Source: Pseudonocardia sp. MH-G8 (GTDB lineage Bacteria > Actinomycetota > Actinomycetes > Mycobacteriales > Pseudonocardiaceae). From it: a stretch of DNA of 64,000 bases. Below are positions 26,346 to 33,575 of this stretch, one piece after another (the first letter of the stretch is position 1; each line of letters begins with the position of its first letter). The stretch is taken from contig NZ_NKYF01000004.1 in the NCBI RefSeq assembly GCF_002262885.1, forward strand, positions 372,710 to 436,709. The letters run 5' to 3'. Made by a program: the position numbers and the translations under genes. Below the pieces are notes generated by a model that was not told the DNA's origin, searched no databases, and saw only the letters and a list, made by a program, of their open reading frames with translations.

Positions 26346-27275
26346 GTGAACCTGCACCGGCTGCGCTGCTTCCTCGCGGTGGTCGACACCGGCACCGTGA
26401 CCGCCGCGGCACGCCGGCTGCTGATCGCCCAGCCCGCCCTGAGCCGCCAGGTGCACGCGCTGGAGAAGGAGGTGGGCCTGCAGCTGTTCTCCCGCCACCA
26501 CAACACCCTGCGCCTCACGCCGGCCGGGGTGGAGTTCGCCCGCATGGCCCGCCGCCTGCTCGTGCAGTCGGAGGACCTCGCATCAGCGGCCGACGCGCTC
26601 GCGGCCGGCACCGTCCGGCGGCTGACGATCGCCGCGACCCCCGCGTCGCTCAGCGCCTTCGTCGCGCCCTTCGTCGCCACGCTCGGCCCGACAGACCCGC
26701 TCCTGCTGACGCGCCCGGAATCGCACTTCGCGCTGTACGACGCGCTGCGCGCCGGCGCCGACGCGATCGTCTCGCCCGCCCCGGGAGAGGCGGGTTTCGC
26801 CCGACAACCGCTCGGGGCGGTGCCACTGCAGGCGCACGTCGCGGCGAGGCACCCGTGGGCCGAGGCCGGCCGGACCCGCGTGGGCCTCGCCGAACTGCTC
26901 GCCGAACCGCTGGTGCTGCCCAGCAGCTCCGCGGTGAGCAGGCGGGTGCTCGACGAGGCCGTTGCGCGGTGCGGGCTGGCCTACGGCCCGGTCGAGGAGT
27001 GCGACGACGGGCGCACCGCGCAGGCCATCGCGGCGTCCGGCAAGGGGGTCGCGGTGGTCACCGACGGCCCGCGCTACGGCGCCCACCCGGTCCCGGTCCT
27101 CGCCGAAGTCGACGACCCGGCTTCTGTCCTCGGAGTGCCACTGCACGTCGCGTGGGAGCAGCACCACTACGCCGCCGAGGTGATCGCCACCCTCGCCGGC
27201 CGGCTGGCGACGTTCCTGCACCGATCCGCACCTTGGAGCCGTACTGCTGCTTTTCGGCACGCTGGACAGCAGTAA
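26346..27275 (+). CDS. LysR-family transcriptional regulator
   Basis: A 309-residue LysR regulator. The winged helix is at the start (LHRLRCFLAVVDTGTVTAAA, RRLLIAQPALSRQVHALEKE, VGLQLFSRHHNTLRLTPAG), followed by the periplasmic-binding-like effector domain. The GTG at 26346 places the HTH at residue 2, as is usual; a longer frame from 26322 would overlap the palindrome. The last 16 codons and the stop lie inside a 65-bp palindromic repeat, so the tail (SAPWSRTAAFRHAGQQ) is repeat-derived. Likely targets are the divergent amidohydrolase and the downstream MFS/ThDP operon. Confidence 0.88.
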   Translation: MNLHRLRCFLAVVDTGTVTAAARRLLIAQPALSRQVHALEKEVGLQLFSRHHNTLRLTPAGVEFARMARRLLVQSEDLASAADALAAGTVRRLTIAATPASLSAFVAPFVATLGPTDPLLLTRPESHFALYDALRAGADAIVSPAPGEAGFARQPLGAVPLQAHVAARHPWAEAGRTRVGLAELLAEPLVLPSSSAVSRRVLDEAVARCGLAYGPVEECDDGRTAQAIAASGKGVAVVTDGPRYGAHPVPVLAEVDDPASVLGVPLHVAWEQHHYAAEVIATLAGRLATFLHRSAPWSRTAAFRHAGQQ

Positions 27276-27290
27276 GGCTCCAAGGTGCGG
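27226..27290. repeat. 65-bp palindromic repeat, copy A
   Basis: Outer arms CCGCACCTTGGAGCC and GGCTCCAAGGTGCGG are perfectly complementary, and inner CTGCTG/CAGCAG arms extend the hairpin. A second 65-bp copy is at 42776-42840 and matches this one best when one is reverse-complemented. This copy overlaps the 3' end of the LysR gene and probably also acts as its terminator. Confidence 0.85.
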
Positions 27291-27325
27291 GCGGCATGCG
27301 CGGGCGGCATGCCTGGGCGGCATGG
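27289..27325 (+). repeat. Short tandem repeat GGGCGGCATG, three copies
   Basis: GGGCGGCATG occurs three times at about 13-base spacing directly after the 65-bp palindrome and upstream of the MFS gene. It may be slippage-derived or form part of the promoter region. No function is assigned. Confidence 0.55.
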
Positions 27326-27414
27326 CATCTATCGCTTTCCAGTATTGGCCGGCATCGGTCCGCTCGCCTACCCTCCGGCCAATCCCGCAGTTCCCCGGCC
27401 GGGCGGAGACGCAC

Positions 27415-28713
27415 ATGACGGAAGCGACGGCTCGTCCCACGGAGCAGCAGGTCCGCAAGATCGCCACCGCCGCCTACGTCGGCACGGCGCTGGAGTGGTA
27501 CGACTTCTTCCTCTTCGGCACCACCGCCGCGCTCGTGTTCGCGCCGCTGTTCTTCCCCGGCGACGACCCGGTGCTGTCCACCCTCTCGGCGTTCCTCAGC
27601 TTCGCCGTGGGCTTCGTCGCGCGGCCGGTGGGCGCGGTCGTGTTCGGGCACATCGGCGACCGGTACGGGCGGCGGGTCGCCCTCGTCGTGACGATCGGGC
27701 TGATGGGCATCGCGACGACGCTCATCGGCGCGCTGCCGACCTACGCGTCGGCCGGGATCGTCGCGCCGATCCTGCTGACCCTGCTGCGCGCCGTGCAGGG
27801 CTTCGCGACCGGCGGCGAGTGGGGCGGGGCCACGCTGCTGGCCATCGAGTACGCGCCGGCCCGGCGGCGCGGCTTCTACGCCTCGATGGTGCAGATCGGC
27901 TCGCCCACCGGCACGCTGCTGTCCACCGGCGCCGTCGCGCTCGTGACGCTGCTGCCGCGGGAGGACTTCCTGGCCTGGGGCTGGCGGCTGCCCTACGTCG
28001 CCTCGATCGTGCTCGTCGCGGTCGCCCTCTGGATGCGGTGGCGCGTCGAGGAGACGCCGACGTTCCGCGCGCTGGCCGCGGCGTCGAAGACGGAGCGGGC
28101 GCCGGTCATCGAGGTGCTCAAGGCGCCCGGTCGGCTGGCGCTGGGCGTCGGCGCCTACCTGTTCAACAACGCGGGTTTCTTCATCGTCACCACGTTCATG
28201 ATCAGCTACGCCACACGGGTGCGGGAGCTGCCCGCGTCGCTCATCCTCAACGCGCTGACGATCGGCGCGCTCGGGCAGGTCGTCGGCCTCTTCGTGGCGG
28301 GGCGGATGGCGGTACGGCTCGGCTCGCCGCGCACCGTGATCATCGGGTACGTCTTCTCCGTCCTCATGGCCTTCCCGATCTTCTTCATCGTCGACACCGG
28401 GAACGCCGCGCTGATCGCCGTCGGGTTCGTCCTCCAGCTCGGCCTGACCACGATCGCCTACGGCCCGATCGGCGAGCTGCTCTCGCAGCTGTTCCCGACC
28501 CGGCTGCAGTACAGCGGGCTGGCGCTGTCGGCGAACATCTCGGGGGTCATCGCCGGGTTCATGCCCGCCCTCGCGACCTTCGTGTCCTCCCGGTCGGGCG
28601 GCGCCTCGTGGGGACCCGCGTCCCTGCTGCTCGCGATCGCGGTGATCTCGCTGGTCGCGTCGATCATCGCCCGGCGCGTCATCGGCGCCGACCACCGGAA
28701 GGAGAGCGTGTGA
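27415..28713 (+). CDS. MFS transporter, metabolite:H+ symporter type
   Basis: A 432-residue, 12-span transporter. It shows the MHS-subfamily start ALEWYDFFLFGTTAALVFAP, the MFS motif GHIGDRYGRR between spans 2 and 3, and GFATGGEWGGATLLAIEYAP. Such symporters import organic acids or related metabolites such as shikimate, proline/betaine or dicarboxylates. The ATG at 27415 has GGCGGAG upstream. Its stop overlaps the start of the ThDP enzyme gene (GTGTGA), so the imported compound is probably that enzyme's substrate or precursor. Confidence 0.92.
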   Translation: MTEATARPTEQQVRKIATAAYVGTALEWYDFFLFGTTAALVFAPLFFPGDDPVLSTLSAFLSFAVGFVARPVGAVVFGHIGDRYGRRVALVVTIGLMGIATTLIGALPTYASAGIVAPILLTLLRAVQGFATGGEWGGATLLAIEYAPARRRGFYASMVQIGSPTGTLLSTGAVALVTLLPREDFLAWGWRLPYVASIVLVAVALWMRWRVEETPTFRALAAASKTERAPVIEVLKAPGRLALGVGAYLFNNAGFFIVTTFMISYATRVRELPASLILNALTIGALGQVVGLFVAGRMAVRLGSPRTVIIGYVFSVLMAFPIFFIVDTGNAALIAVGFVLQLGLTTIAYGPIGELLSQLFPTRLQYSGLALSANISGVIAGFMPALATFVSSRSGGASWGPASLLLAIAVISLVASIIARRVIGADHRKESV

Positions 28714-30362
28714 CGGACGGGCGGACCGGCGGGCGACTCGTCGTCGACCAGCTGCGCTCCGAGGGGGTGGACACCGCCTTCTGCGTTCCGGGTGAGAGCT
28801 ACCTCGAGGTGCTCGACGCGCTGCACGGCTCCGGGATCCGCCTGGTCACCTGCCGGCACGAGGGCGGCGCCGGCTACATGGCCGACGCGTACGCGCGCAT
28901 CACCGGCACCGTGGGCGTCGCGCTGGTGACCCGCGGGCCGGGCGCGGCGAACGCAGCCGTGGCGCTGCACACCGCGTGGCAGGACAGCACCCCGCTCGTG
29001 CTGCTCGTCGGCCTGGTGCCGCGCGGGCAGACCGGCCGGGAGGCGTTCCAGGAGTTCGACCTGCAGGGCTGGTTCGGCACCACGGCGAAGGCCGTGCACC
29101 GCGTCGACGACGCCGCCCGCGTGCCGGAGCTGCTGGCCGGAGCGTTCGCGACGGCCCGGTCCGGCAGGCCGGGACCGGTGGTCGTCGGGCTGCCCGAGGA
29201 CGTGCTGCGCGAGCGGGCCGCCGTCGGGCCCGTGGCACCGGTCGAGGTCACCGAGCCGGTTCCCGCGCCGGCGACGATGGCGCGGTTCGCCGGCCTGGTG
29301 CGCGACGCCACGCGCCCGCTCGTCGTGCTCGGCGGGGTCGGCTGGAGCCCGGCTGCCGCCGACCAGGCCCGACGCTGGGCCGAACGCTTCGCGCTCCCCG
29401 TCGCCGTGGAGTTCAACGCGCTGGACCTGATCGACCACGACTCGCCCTCCTACGTCGGGTGCATGGGGTTCGGGCGCCCCGCCGAGCTGACCAGCGCCCT
29501 GCGCGAGGCGGACCTGGTCATCGGGATCGGCTCCCCGCTGGGCGACGTCGTCACCGACGGCTGGGAACTGCTTCCGGTCGACGCTCCGGGTGCCCGGCTC
29601 GTGACCGTGCTGCCCGACGCCGAGGCCCGCGGGAGCGCCCACCCGGACGCGCTGCGGATCGTCGCCACCGCACCGGCGTTCACCGCTGCCCTCGACGACC
29701 TCGCCGCTCCCGAGGACCCCGGCTGGGCCGAGCGCACCCGGTTGTTGCGCAAGGCGCACGAGGAGTGGCGCGTGCCCCGTGGCCGCGGCGCGGACCTGGA
29801 CCTGGACGAGGTGTTCGGGCAGCTGCGTGATCACCTCCCCGACGATGCGATCGTGACCTGGGGCGCCGGCAACCACTGCGCATGGCCGAGCCGCTTCCTG
29901 AGCCGGCACGGCTACCCCTCGCAGCTCGCGCCGCGCAACGGCTCGATGGGATACGGGGTGCCGGCCGCCGTCGCGGCCGCGATCGCGCACCCGCAGCGAC
30001 CGGTCGTCTCGATCGCGGGCGACGGCTGCTTCCTCATGAACGGCCAGGAGCTGGCGACGGCGCGCGCCCAGGGCGTCGCCCCGCTGGTCCTGGTGCTCGA
30101 CAACGGCACCTACGGCACCATCCGCGCCCACCAGGAGCAGCGCCACCCCGGCCGCGTCAGCGGCACCGATCTGGTCAACCCCGACTTCGCCGCGCTCGTG
30201 CGCGCGTACGGCGGGCACGGCGAGACGGTGACGCGCACGGCCGAGTTCGTCCCCGCGCTGGAACGGGCGATGGCCGCAGGCGTACCCGCGCTCATCGCCT
30301 TGCGGGTCACCGACGGCACCCTCGCCCCGGGCGTCACGGTGGCCGACCTCCGCGCCACCTGA
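28710..30362 (+). CDS. ThDP-dependent enzyme, acetolactate synthase-like
   Basis: A 550-residue enzyme of the acetolactate synthase/benzoylformate decarboxylase superfamily: N-terminal pyrimidine-binding domain with the activating Glu in CRHEGGAGYMADAYAR (near residue 51), a central domain, and the C-terminal ThDP domain with GDGCFLMNGQE to VLDNGTYG. It lacks an adjacent small regulatory subunit and is not in an ilv cluster, so it is probably not the biosynthetic acetolactate synthase. The GTG at 28710 overlaps the MFS stop. Substrate unknown; a 2-oxo acid is most likely. Confidence 0.88.
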   Translation: MTDGRTGGRLVVDQLRSEGVDTAFCVPGESYLEVLDALHGSGIRLVTCRHEGGAGYMADAYARITGTVGVALVTRGPGAANAAVALHTAWQDSTPLVLLVGLVPRGQTGREAFQEFDLQGWFGTTAKAVHRVDDAARVPELLAGAFATARSGRPGPVVVGLPEDVLRERAAVGPVAPVEVTEPVPAPATMARFAGLVRDATRPLVVLGGVGWSPAAADQARRWAERFALPVAVEFNALDLIDHDSPSYVGCMGFGRPAELTSALREADLVIGIGSPLGDVVTDGWELLPVDAPGARLVTVLPDAEARGSAHPDALRIVATAPAFTAALDDLAAPEDPGWAERTRLLRKAHEEWRVPRGRGADLDLDEVFGQLRDHLPDDAIVTWGAGNHCAWPSRFLSRHGYPSQLAPRNGSMGYGVPAAVAAAIAHPQRPVVSIAGDGCFLMNGQELATARAQGVAPLVLVLDNGTYGTIRAHQEQRHPGRVSGTDLVNPDFAALVRAYGGHGETVTRTAEFVPALERAMAAGVPALIALRVTDGTLAPGVTVADLRAT

Positions 30363-30808
30363 CGGCACCACCGCTCGCGAGTCGCGCTTACGTGCGGTGG
30401 CCCCGAAACCTGCCGCTGCCGGGCACCCACCCGGCAGGGGCGGGCTCGTCGTGAAACGGGCCTGGGCCCGCGCCGGGGACGGCTGTCCACCCAGCCCGGA
30501 TATTCGGTAGTTGTGCCAACCCGGCCATCTCGCCGACGGGCAGGCGCAGGGGAGCCCGGCCGACTACGCCGAAGGCCGGGACAGGGGTGTGGGGCAGCGG
30601 TTGCGAGCCGGGGACGGCGATCATGGTGACAAGCCGGCGTGCGAGGCGTACGTGGTGCGGCCGCGAGCGCCCTGGTGTGCGACTCGCACCGCGCCGACAC
30701 TGATCAAAGCTGGCAGACGCGCGCGGCCGAGCGCGCCAGAGGACTGCGGGTCGCGCTCCACATCCCCGCGACGGACGTCGGTGCTCCGAACCGCCGCCCG
30801 GCACAGCG
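30363..30808. other. Non-coding stretch between ThDP gene and MerR gene
   Basis: About 446 bases where only short, mutually overlapping frames of low quality exist. It begins with a GCTCGCGAGTCGCG unit related to the CGACTCGCG repeat family and contains copy 1 of a roughly 70-bp element at 30625-30695. No promoter or RNA gene is recognised. Confidence 0.5.
30625..30695 (+). repeat. Dispersed ~70-bp element, copy 1
   Basis: The block starting GGTGAC, with the invariant core GGCGTGCGAGGCGTACGTG, then GTGCGGCCG and ending TCGCACCGCGCC, recurs in inverted orientation at 60158-60230 with only a few substitutions and small indels. Both copies lie in gene-free stretches. In one frame both can be read as ACEAYV...DSHRA, which hints at a decayed short coding sequence, but no full gene is present. 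Confidence 0.7.
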
Positions 30809-31735
30809 TCAGCCGGCGCGCCGCCCGTCCACGGAGCACTCGAGGGCGTCGACCAGCCACGCCTGGGCGGTGCCGACCGTCACCGGCTCGCCGGTCACCT
30901 CACCCACGAGACTCCAGTAGCGGCGCAGGCGCGGGTCGCGGTCGGTGCTCGCGGTCGTGAGCAGTTCGCGGCGGAACCGGGGGGTGTCGCGGGCGCCTTG
31001 CACGCCGGCGTAGGCGGCCACGAAGCGGTCGAGCGCGGGGCCGGCGGCGGGCCGGTTCCCGGCGAGCAGCGACGGACGGGCCAGCTCGCACGCCTCGGCG
31101 ATCCCGATCAGCAGTTCGGACTCGTCCGAGATCCGCTCGAGGTTGACGCGCCCGCGCGCCCGCATCCGCTGTGCCAGGGCCCGATCGCTGGCCAGGGTGA
31201 CCATCTCGGCGTACGCCACGACCTGCTGCGGGGTCGGGTCGGCAGGCGGTACCGGCACGCTGACCTCGAGGAACATCTCGAGCAGGTCCCCGGGCAGCGG
31301 CGCCACCACCAGCCGGCGCCAGAAGGAGACCAGTGCGTCGTGGGCGGCGCGGTGGTCCTGCACCGCCGCGAGCAGCGCGAGGCGGGCCGCCCGCTCGACC
31401 GGCGCGCTCTCCTCGACCGCACGCAGCGTCGCGCGCCGCCATGCGAGCGCGGCCAGCTCGACGTCGAGCGCAGCCCGTTCCGCGGCCACGGCATCGGCGA
31501 GCGACCGCTCACCGGTGACGACGCCGGCGATCGCCGGCAGGCCCAGGCCGAGCCCGCGCAGGCGCCGCACGAGGTCGAGCCGGTCGACCGCCGACGCGTC
31601 GAACCGGCGGTGCCCACCCGCGCTGCGCTGCGTGTCGAGGATCCCTTCGTCGCAGTAGAAGCGGATGGTGCGCACGCGCACGCCGGTCAGCGCCGCGAGG
31701 TCGCCGATCCCGAGGGTGGCCGTGCTGTCGGTCAC
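30809..31735 (-). CDS. MerR-family transcriptional regulator
   Basis: A 308-residue regulator. The MerR winged helix is at residues 8-75 (LGIGDLAALTGVRVRTIRFY, CDEGILDTQRSAGGHRRFDA, VDRLDLVRRLRGLGLGL). The long C-terminal part, about 200 helical residues without cysteine clusters, is far bigger than in metal-sensing MerR proteins and probably binds an organic ligand. The GTG at 31735 faces the maleylpyruvate-isomerase-family gene across 45 bases holding an inverted repeat. Confidence 0.87.
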   Translation of the reverse strand: MTDSTATLGIGDLAALTGVRVRTIRFYCDEGILDTQRSAGGHRRFDASAVDRLDLVRRLRGLGLGLPAIAGVVTGERSLADAVAAERAALDVELAALAWRRATLRAVEESAPVERAARLALLAAVQDHRAAHDALVSFWRRLVVAPLPGDLLEMFLEVSVPVPPADPTPQQVVAYAEMVTLASDRALAQRMRARGRVNLERISDESELLIGIAEACELARPSLLAGNRPAAGPALDRFVAAYAGVQGARDTPRFRRELLTTASTDRDPRLRRYWSLVGEVTGEPVTVGTAQAWLVDALECSVDGRRAG

Positions 31736-31742
31736 AGTCGCT

Positions 31743-31767
31743 GGAACCTCCGGTCGGGTGGAGTTCC
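31743..31767. promoter_or_regulatory. MerR-type operator candidate
   Basis: GGAACCTCC (31743-31751) and GGAGTTCC (31760-31767) form an inverted repeat with one-base asymmetry. It fills the centre of the 45-base divergent region, 14 bases from one start and 8 from the other. MerR regulators bind such repeats within promoter spacers. Confidence 0.5.
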
Positions 31768-31780
31768 TACGGTACGACGC

Positions 31781-32557
31781 ATGCATCAGCTACAGGACCA
31801 CGAGTTGGACGTCGAACGGCTGGCCACCGGCCTGCGGGAGGAGACCGAGGCCTTCGCCGACGCGGTCGCGGGCCTCGACCCGCACGCGCCGGTACCCACG
31901 TGCCCCGAGTGGCGGGTGCGGGACCTCGTCGGGCACATCGGGCAGGCCCACCGGTGGAGCGCGGAGCTCGTGCGCACCCGTGCCGCCGCGCCCGTGCCCG
32001 ATCCTCGTGCCGCCGAGCCCGGCGACCCGCAGCGCTGGCCGGTGTGGCTGCGGGACGGCGCCGACGAGCTCGTCTCCGCGGTCGTCGACGGCGACCCGGC
32101 GACCCCCGTCTGGACGTTCCTCGGCGAGCGCCCGGCCGTCTTCTGGCTCCGCCGCATGCTGGCCGACACGTCGGTGCACCACGCCGACGCCGCGCTGGCG
32201 GCGCGGGTCGGCTTCGCGATCGCCCCGGACCTCGCGGCGGACACGATCAGCGAGGGACTCGGGCTGATCAGCGCCGCGGGCACCGCGAACCTGAAGCCCG
32301 CGCTGGCCGAGCTGCGCGGTGACGGCCAGACGCTCCAGCTCCGGCCCGACGACCTGGCCGTGGGGTGGTTGATCACACGGACGCCCGGCGGCGTCACGTG
32401 GGAGCACCGGACGGCGGATGCGGACGTCGTGGTCTCCGGGACGGTGCGGGACCTCCTGCTCGTGTTCTCCCGGCGCACCGACCCCGACGACGACCGGCTC
32501 ACGATCACCGGGGACCGGGCGTTGGTGGACCACTGGTGGGCGCACACGACCTTCTGA
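31781..32557 (+). CDS. Maleylpyruvate isomerase family mycothiol-dependent protein
   Basis: A 258-residue protein with the DinB-like four-helix N-terminal domain of the mycothiol-dependent maleylpyruvate isomerase family: VPTCPEWRVRDLVGHIGQAH carries the metal-binding His pattern, with a second His pair in DTSVHHADAALAARVG. The C-terminal domain is SCP2-like (PGGVTWEHRTADADVVVSGT). Family members use mycothiol as cofactor for isomerisation, transfer or detoxification. The ATG at 31781 is likely under the divergent MerR regulator. Its stop abuts the convergent methyltransferase. Confidence 0.85.
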   Translation: MHQLQDHELDVERLATGLREETEAFADAVAGLDPHAPVPTCPEWRVRDLVGHIGQAHRWSAELVRTRAAAPVPDPRAAEPGDPQRWPVWLRDGADELVSAVVDGDPATPVWTFLGERPAVFWLRRMLADTSVHHADAALAARVGFAIAPDLAADTISEGLGLISAAGTANLKPALAELRGDGQTLQLRPDDLAVGWLITRTPGGVTWEHRTADADVVVSGTVRDLLLVFSRRTDPDDDRLTITGDRALVDHWWAHTTF

Positions 32558-33157
32558 TCAGGCTGCGGGCTTCGTCCAGACCAGCGAGTAGCGCCACAGC
32601 GCGTGCCGGCGCAGCCGCGCGCCGGGCAGCTCCCGCTCCGCGGTGCGCCGGACGTCGGCGACGGTGTCCGGAGGCGGCCACACGGTCGGTGCGGAATGCT
32701 CCCAGTAGCTACGGCGACGCCGGTGCCAGCGGTGCGCGACCGCCCCGGCGAGCACGTAGGGCAGGTCGTATGGGAGGCGGTGGCGGGGCAGCCCGACCAC
32801 GGCGAGGACCCCTCCGGGGCGGAGGAGCTCGCGCATCCGGCGCAGTGCGGTGGCGGTGTCCATGTGGTGCAGCACGGCGATCGAGGCCACCAGGTCGAAG
32901 GACGCGGGCGCGAAGGGATGGGTGAGGACGTCGCCCCGCACGTACTCGACGCCGTCGTCCTGCGCGCGGGCGAGCTCCAGGCTCGGCGCGTCGAGGTCGA
33001 TGCCGGTGACGGACGGGACCACCGCCCGCAGCTCGCGGGTGAGCATCCCCTCGCCGCACCCGACGTCGAGCGCCGTGTGGCAGCCGGGCGGGACCGCCCC
33101 GAGCACCACGGGGTGGTAGTGGATGTTGTGGTTCCACCGCTCGTCGAGATCAGCCAC
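32558..33157 (-). CDS. Class I SAM-dependent methyltransferase
   Basis: A 199-residue Rossmann-fold methyltransferase. SAM-binding motif I is ALDVGCGEGMLTREL (about 29-43), motif II VTGIDLDAPSLELARA, and the post-motif FDLVASIAVLHHMD is followed by ELLRPGGVLAVVGLP. The N-terminus MADLDERWNHNIHYHPVVL is typical of small actinobacterial methyltransferases acting on unknown substrates. Its stop codon is directly adjacent to that of the convergent upstream gene. Confidence 0.9.
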   Translation of the reverse strand: MADLDERWNHNIHYHPVVLGAVPPGCHTALDVGCGEGMLTRELRAVVPSVTGIDLDAPSLELARAQDDGVEYVRGDVLTHPFAPASFDLVASIAVLHHMDTATALRRMRELLRPGGVLAVVGLPRHRLPYDLPYVLAGAVAHRWHRRRRSYWEHSAPTVWPPPDTVADVRRTAERELPGARLRRHALWRYSLVWTKPAA

Positions 33158-33191
33158 ACCGCCACCTTCCCAGGGCGGTCGTGAGTGGGGG

Positions 33192-33575
33192 TCAGCGGCG
33201 CGCGATCCGCCAGCGGCGGCGCACGGCCTCCTGCAGCTCCGCGGCCCGCGCCTCGACCTCGGCGTCGAGGTCGTCGAGGTCGGCGGGGTCGGCGCGCAGG
33301 TCGGGGCCGGGCCGGGGACGCAGCTTCATCCACGACTCCACCCACAGCGCCTCGAGCGCCGCCTCCCAGTGCAGCTCCACGCCCAGCCGGGTCAGCGCCG
33401 CCCGCTCGCCCGCACCGTGCATGGCATCCGCGAGCCCCACGAGCTCGCGCACGAGCGCCGCGGCCCGCTCCCGGTCGCGCTCCCGCAGCCCTTCGGCCGC
33501 CGCCGTGATGCCGGCGACGACCTCCTTGTACTCCCGGGCCGCGCTCACGGGGCCCTTCCGCAGCCGATCGCTCAC
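33192..33575 (-). CDS. Small helical protein, last gene of the ATPase operon
   Basis: A 127-residue, charged and largely helical protein (DRLRKGPVSAAREYKEVVAG, RDRERAAALVRELVGLADAM, DLDDLDAEVEARAAELQEAV) with no recognised domain, signal peptide or membrane span. The GTG at 33575 overlaps the stop of the FtsK-like ATPase gene by four bases, so it is made in step with the ATPase. By position it may be a chaperone, substrate or coupling factor of that system. Confidence 0.75.
   Translation of the reverse strand: MSDRLRKGPVSAAREYKEVVAGITAAAEGLRERDRERAAALVRELVGLADAMHGAGERAALTRLGVELHWEAALEALWVESWMKLRPRPGPDLRADPADLDDLDAEVEARAAELQEAVRRRWRIARR

Noticed and set aside
30388-30804. Possible 138-residue minus-strand gene upstream of the ThDP gene end
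   Set aside because: Proline/glycine-rich, no start signal, no recognisable domain, and it overlaps a dispersed repeat.
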